Source: Rodentibacter caecimuris (GTDB lineage Bacteria > Pseudomonadota > Gammaproteobacteria > Enterobacterales > Pasteurellaceae). Taken from it: a stretch of DNA of 64,000 nt. A program made the translations under genes and the position numbers. The notes under the pieces were generated by a model. The model had not been told where the DNA came from and ran no database searches. It was given only the letters and a program-made list of their open reading frames with translations. Of this stretch, positions 63,722-64,000 are shown one piece after another; within the stretch, counting starts at the first letter, position 1, and every line of letters starts with the position of its first letter. The DNA lies in NCBI GenBank assembly GCA_001998905.1, contig MLAA01000004.1, forward strand, positions 44,256 to 108,255. Reading direction: 5' to 3'.

Positions 63722-64000
63722 AAGTTTCTCCTTTAGTTTTTTCTATATTTAAGAAAAATAAATAAAAATCTTTTCTAATATTTTATTTTTTTCGCTAATA
63801 AAATAGCTAAGTATAATATTTTCGTCAAACCACAAACAAAAAAGAAATAAAAAATCAAATAGTTAAAAGTTCTAAATAAATTTAAAATTGAGATAAAGAT
63901 TACACTTAATATTTATTTTTCTAGCAAATAGATTGAATTCAGATAAAATAAAATATTTATATAAATAAGTATTTTTAGAAGTAAAAAGTAAGAATAAGAA
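63722..64000. other. AT-rich upstream region of the porin pseudogene
   Basis: Extremely AT-rich. The porin ribosome site lies at its left edge. I see no other gene or clear promoter. Confidence 0.5.

Overview
The window looks like a piece of a low-GC Pasteurellaceae chromosome. The signs are at least 20 perfect Hin-type DNA uptake signal sequences (AAGTGCGGT or its complement), a housekeeping set typical of the family (mpl, tldD, uvrB, hrpA, recN, nadK, grpE, nrdD/nrdG, ppiB, cysS, zapG, degQ, rng, cmoB), an initiator tRNA-fMet and a tRNA-Asn, and the wreck of an OmpP2-like porin. Genus cannot be settled from the sequence alone.

Layout. 1-16.5 kb is chromosomal: znuA (cut by the window edge), tcdA, mltA, tRNA-fMet, a DUF2301 membrane protein, mpl, a lipoprotein, tldD, uvrB, tRNA-Asn, a DUF1007 plus NicO-type nickel/cobalt uptake pair, a probable FNR-controlled small RNA, and a four-gene siderophore ABC importer. 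A Gfo/Idh/MocA oxidoreductase gene then begins at 16529 and is split after codon 45 by a 21.7-kb island (about 16661-38331). Its remainder resumes in frame at 38332; joining the halves gives a 324-residue protein. From 39.3 to 62.5 kb the chromosome is ordinary again, and it ends in a porin pseudogene.

The island is composite. Its outer genes look plasmid- or ICE-derived: ssb at the left edge; a collapsed type IV secretion locus (virB1, the start of virB2 joined to the end of virD4, a Cag12 lipoprotein, a frameshifted kikA/trbM); a ParE-type toxin-antitoxin pair; and parA, a small partner gene and fic at the right edge. If the island is closed into a circle, parA, the partner gene, fic and ssb fall into one co-directional cluster. 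Inside it sit an operon of three large tyrosine recombinases plus a small fourth protein, resembling the ginABCD module of GInt islands, and a complete type II CBASS anti-phage operon (DncV-like cyclase, Cap3, Cap2, CapV phospholipase). No perfect uptake sequence was found between 16.5 and 40.9 kb, which fits recent foreign origin.

The most novel-looking part is 33.1-36.0 kb, bracketed by 170-178 bp direct repeats. One strand carries an outer-membrane beta-barrel, an exported C39 (double-glycine) peptidase with an intact catalytic set, a stand-alone SMC/ABC-like ATPase, and a small precursor with a Sec signal, a double-glycine leader and a CxxC/CxxC core. A fifth gene is a paralogue of an unnamed chromosomal gene at 54.5 kb. 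This suggests a peptide made in two steps, Sec export and then periplasmic C39 cleavage, and released through the barrel. In this copy the precursor is one A short of frame just after its start codon and the paralogue has a nonsense codon, so the locus is silenced, decaying or switching.

Regulatory signals seen include FNR boxes (small RNA and nrdD), paired NrdR boxes before nrdD, two LexA boxes before recN, a heat-shock promoter before grpE, and a DnaA-box cluster upstream of uvrB.
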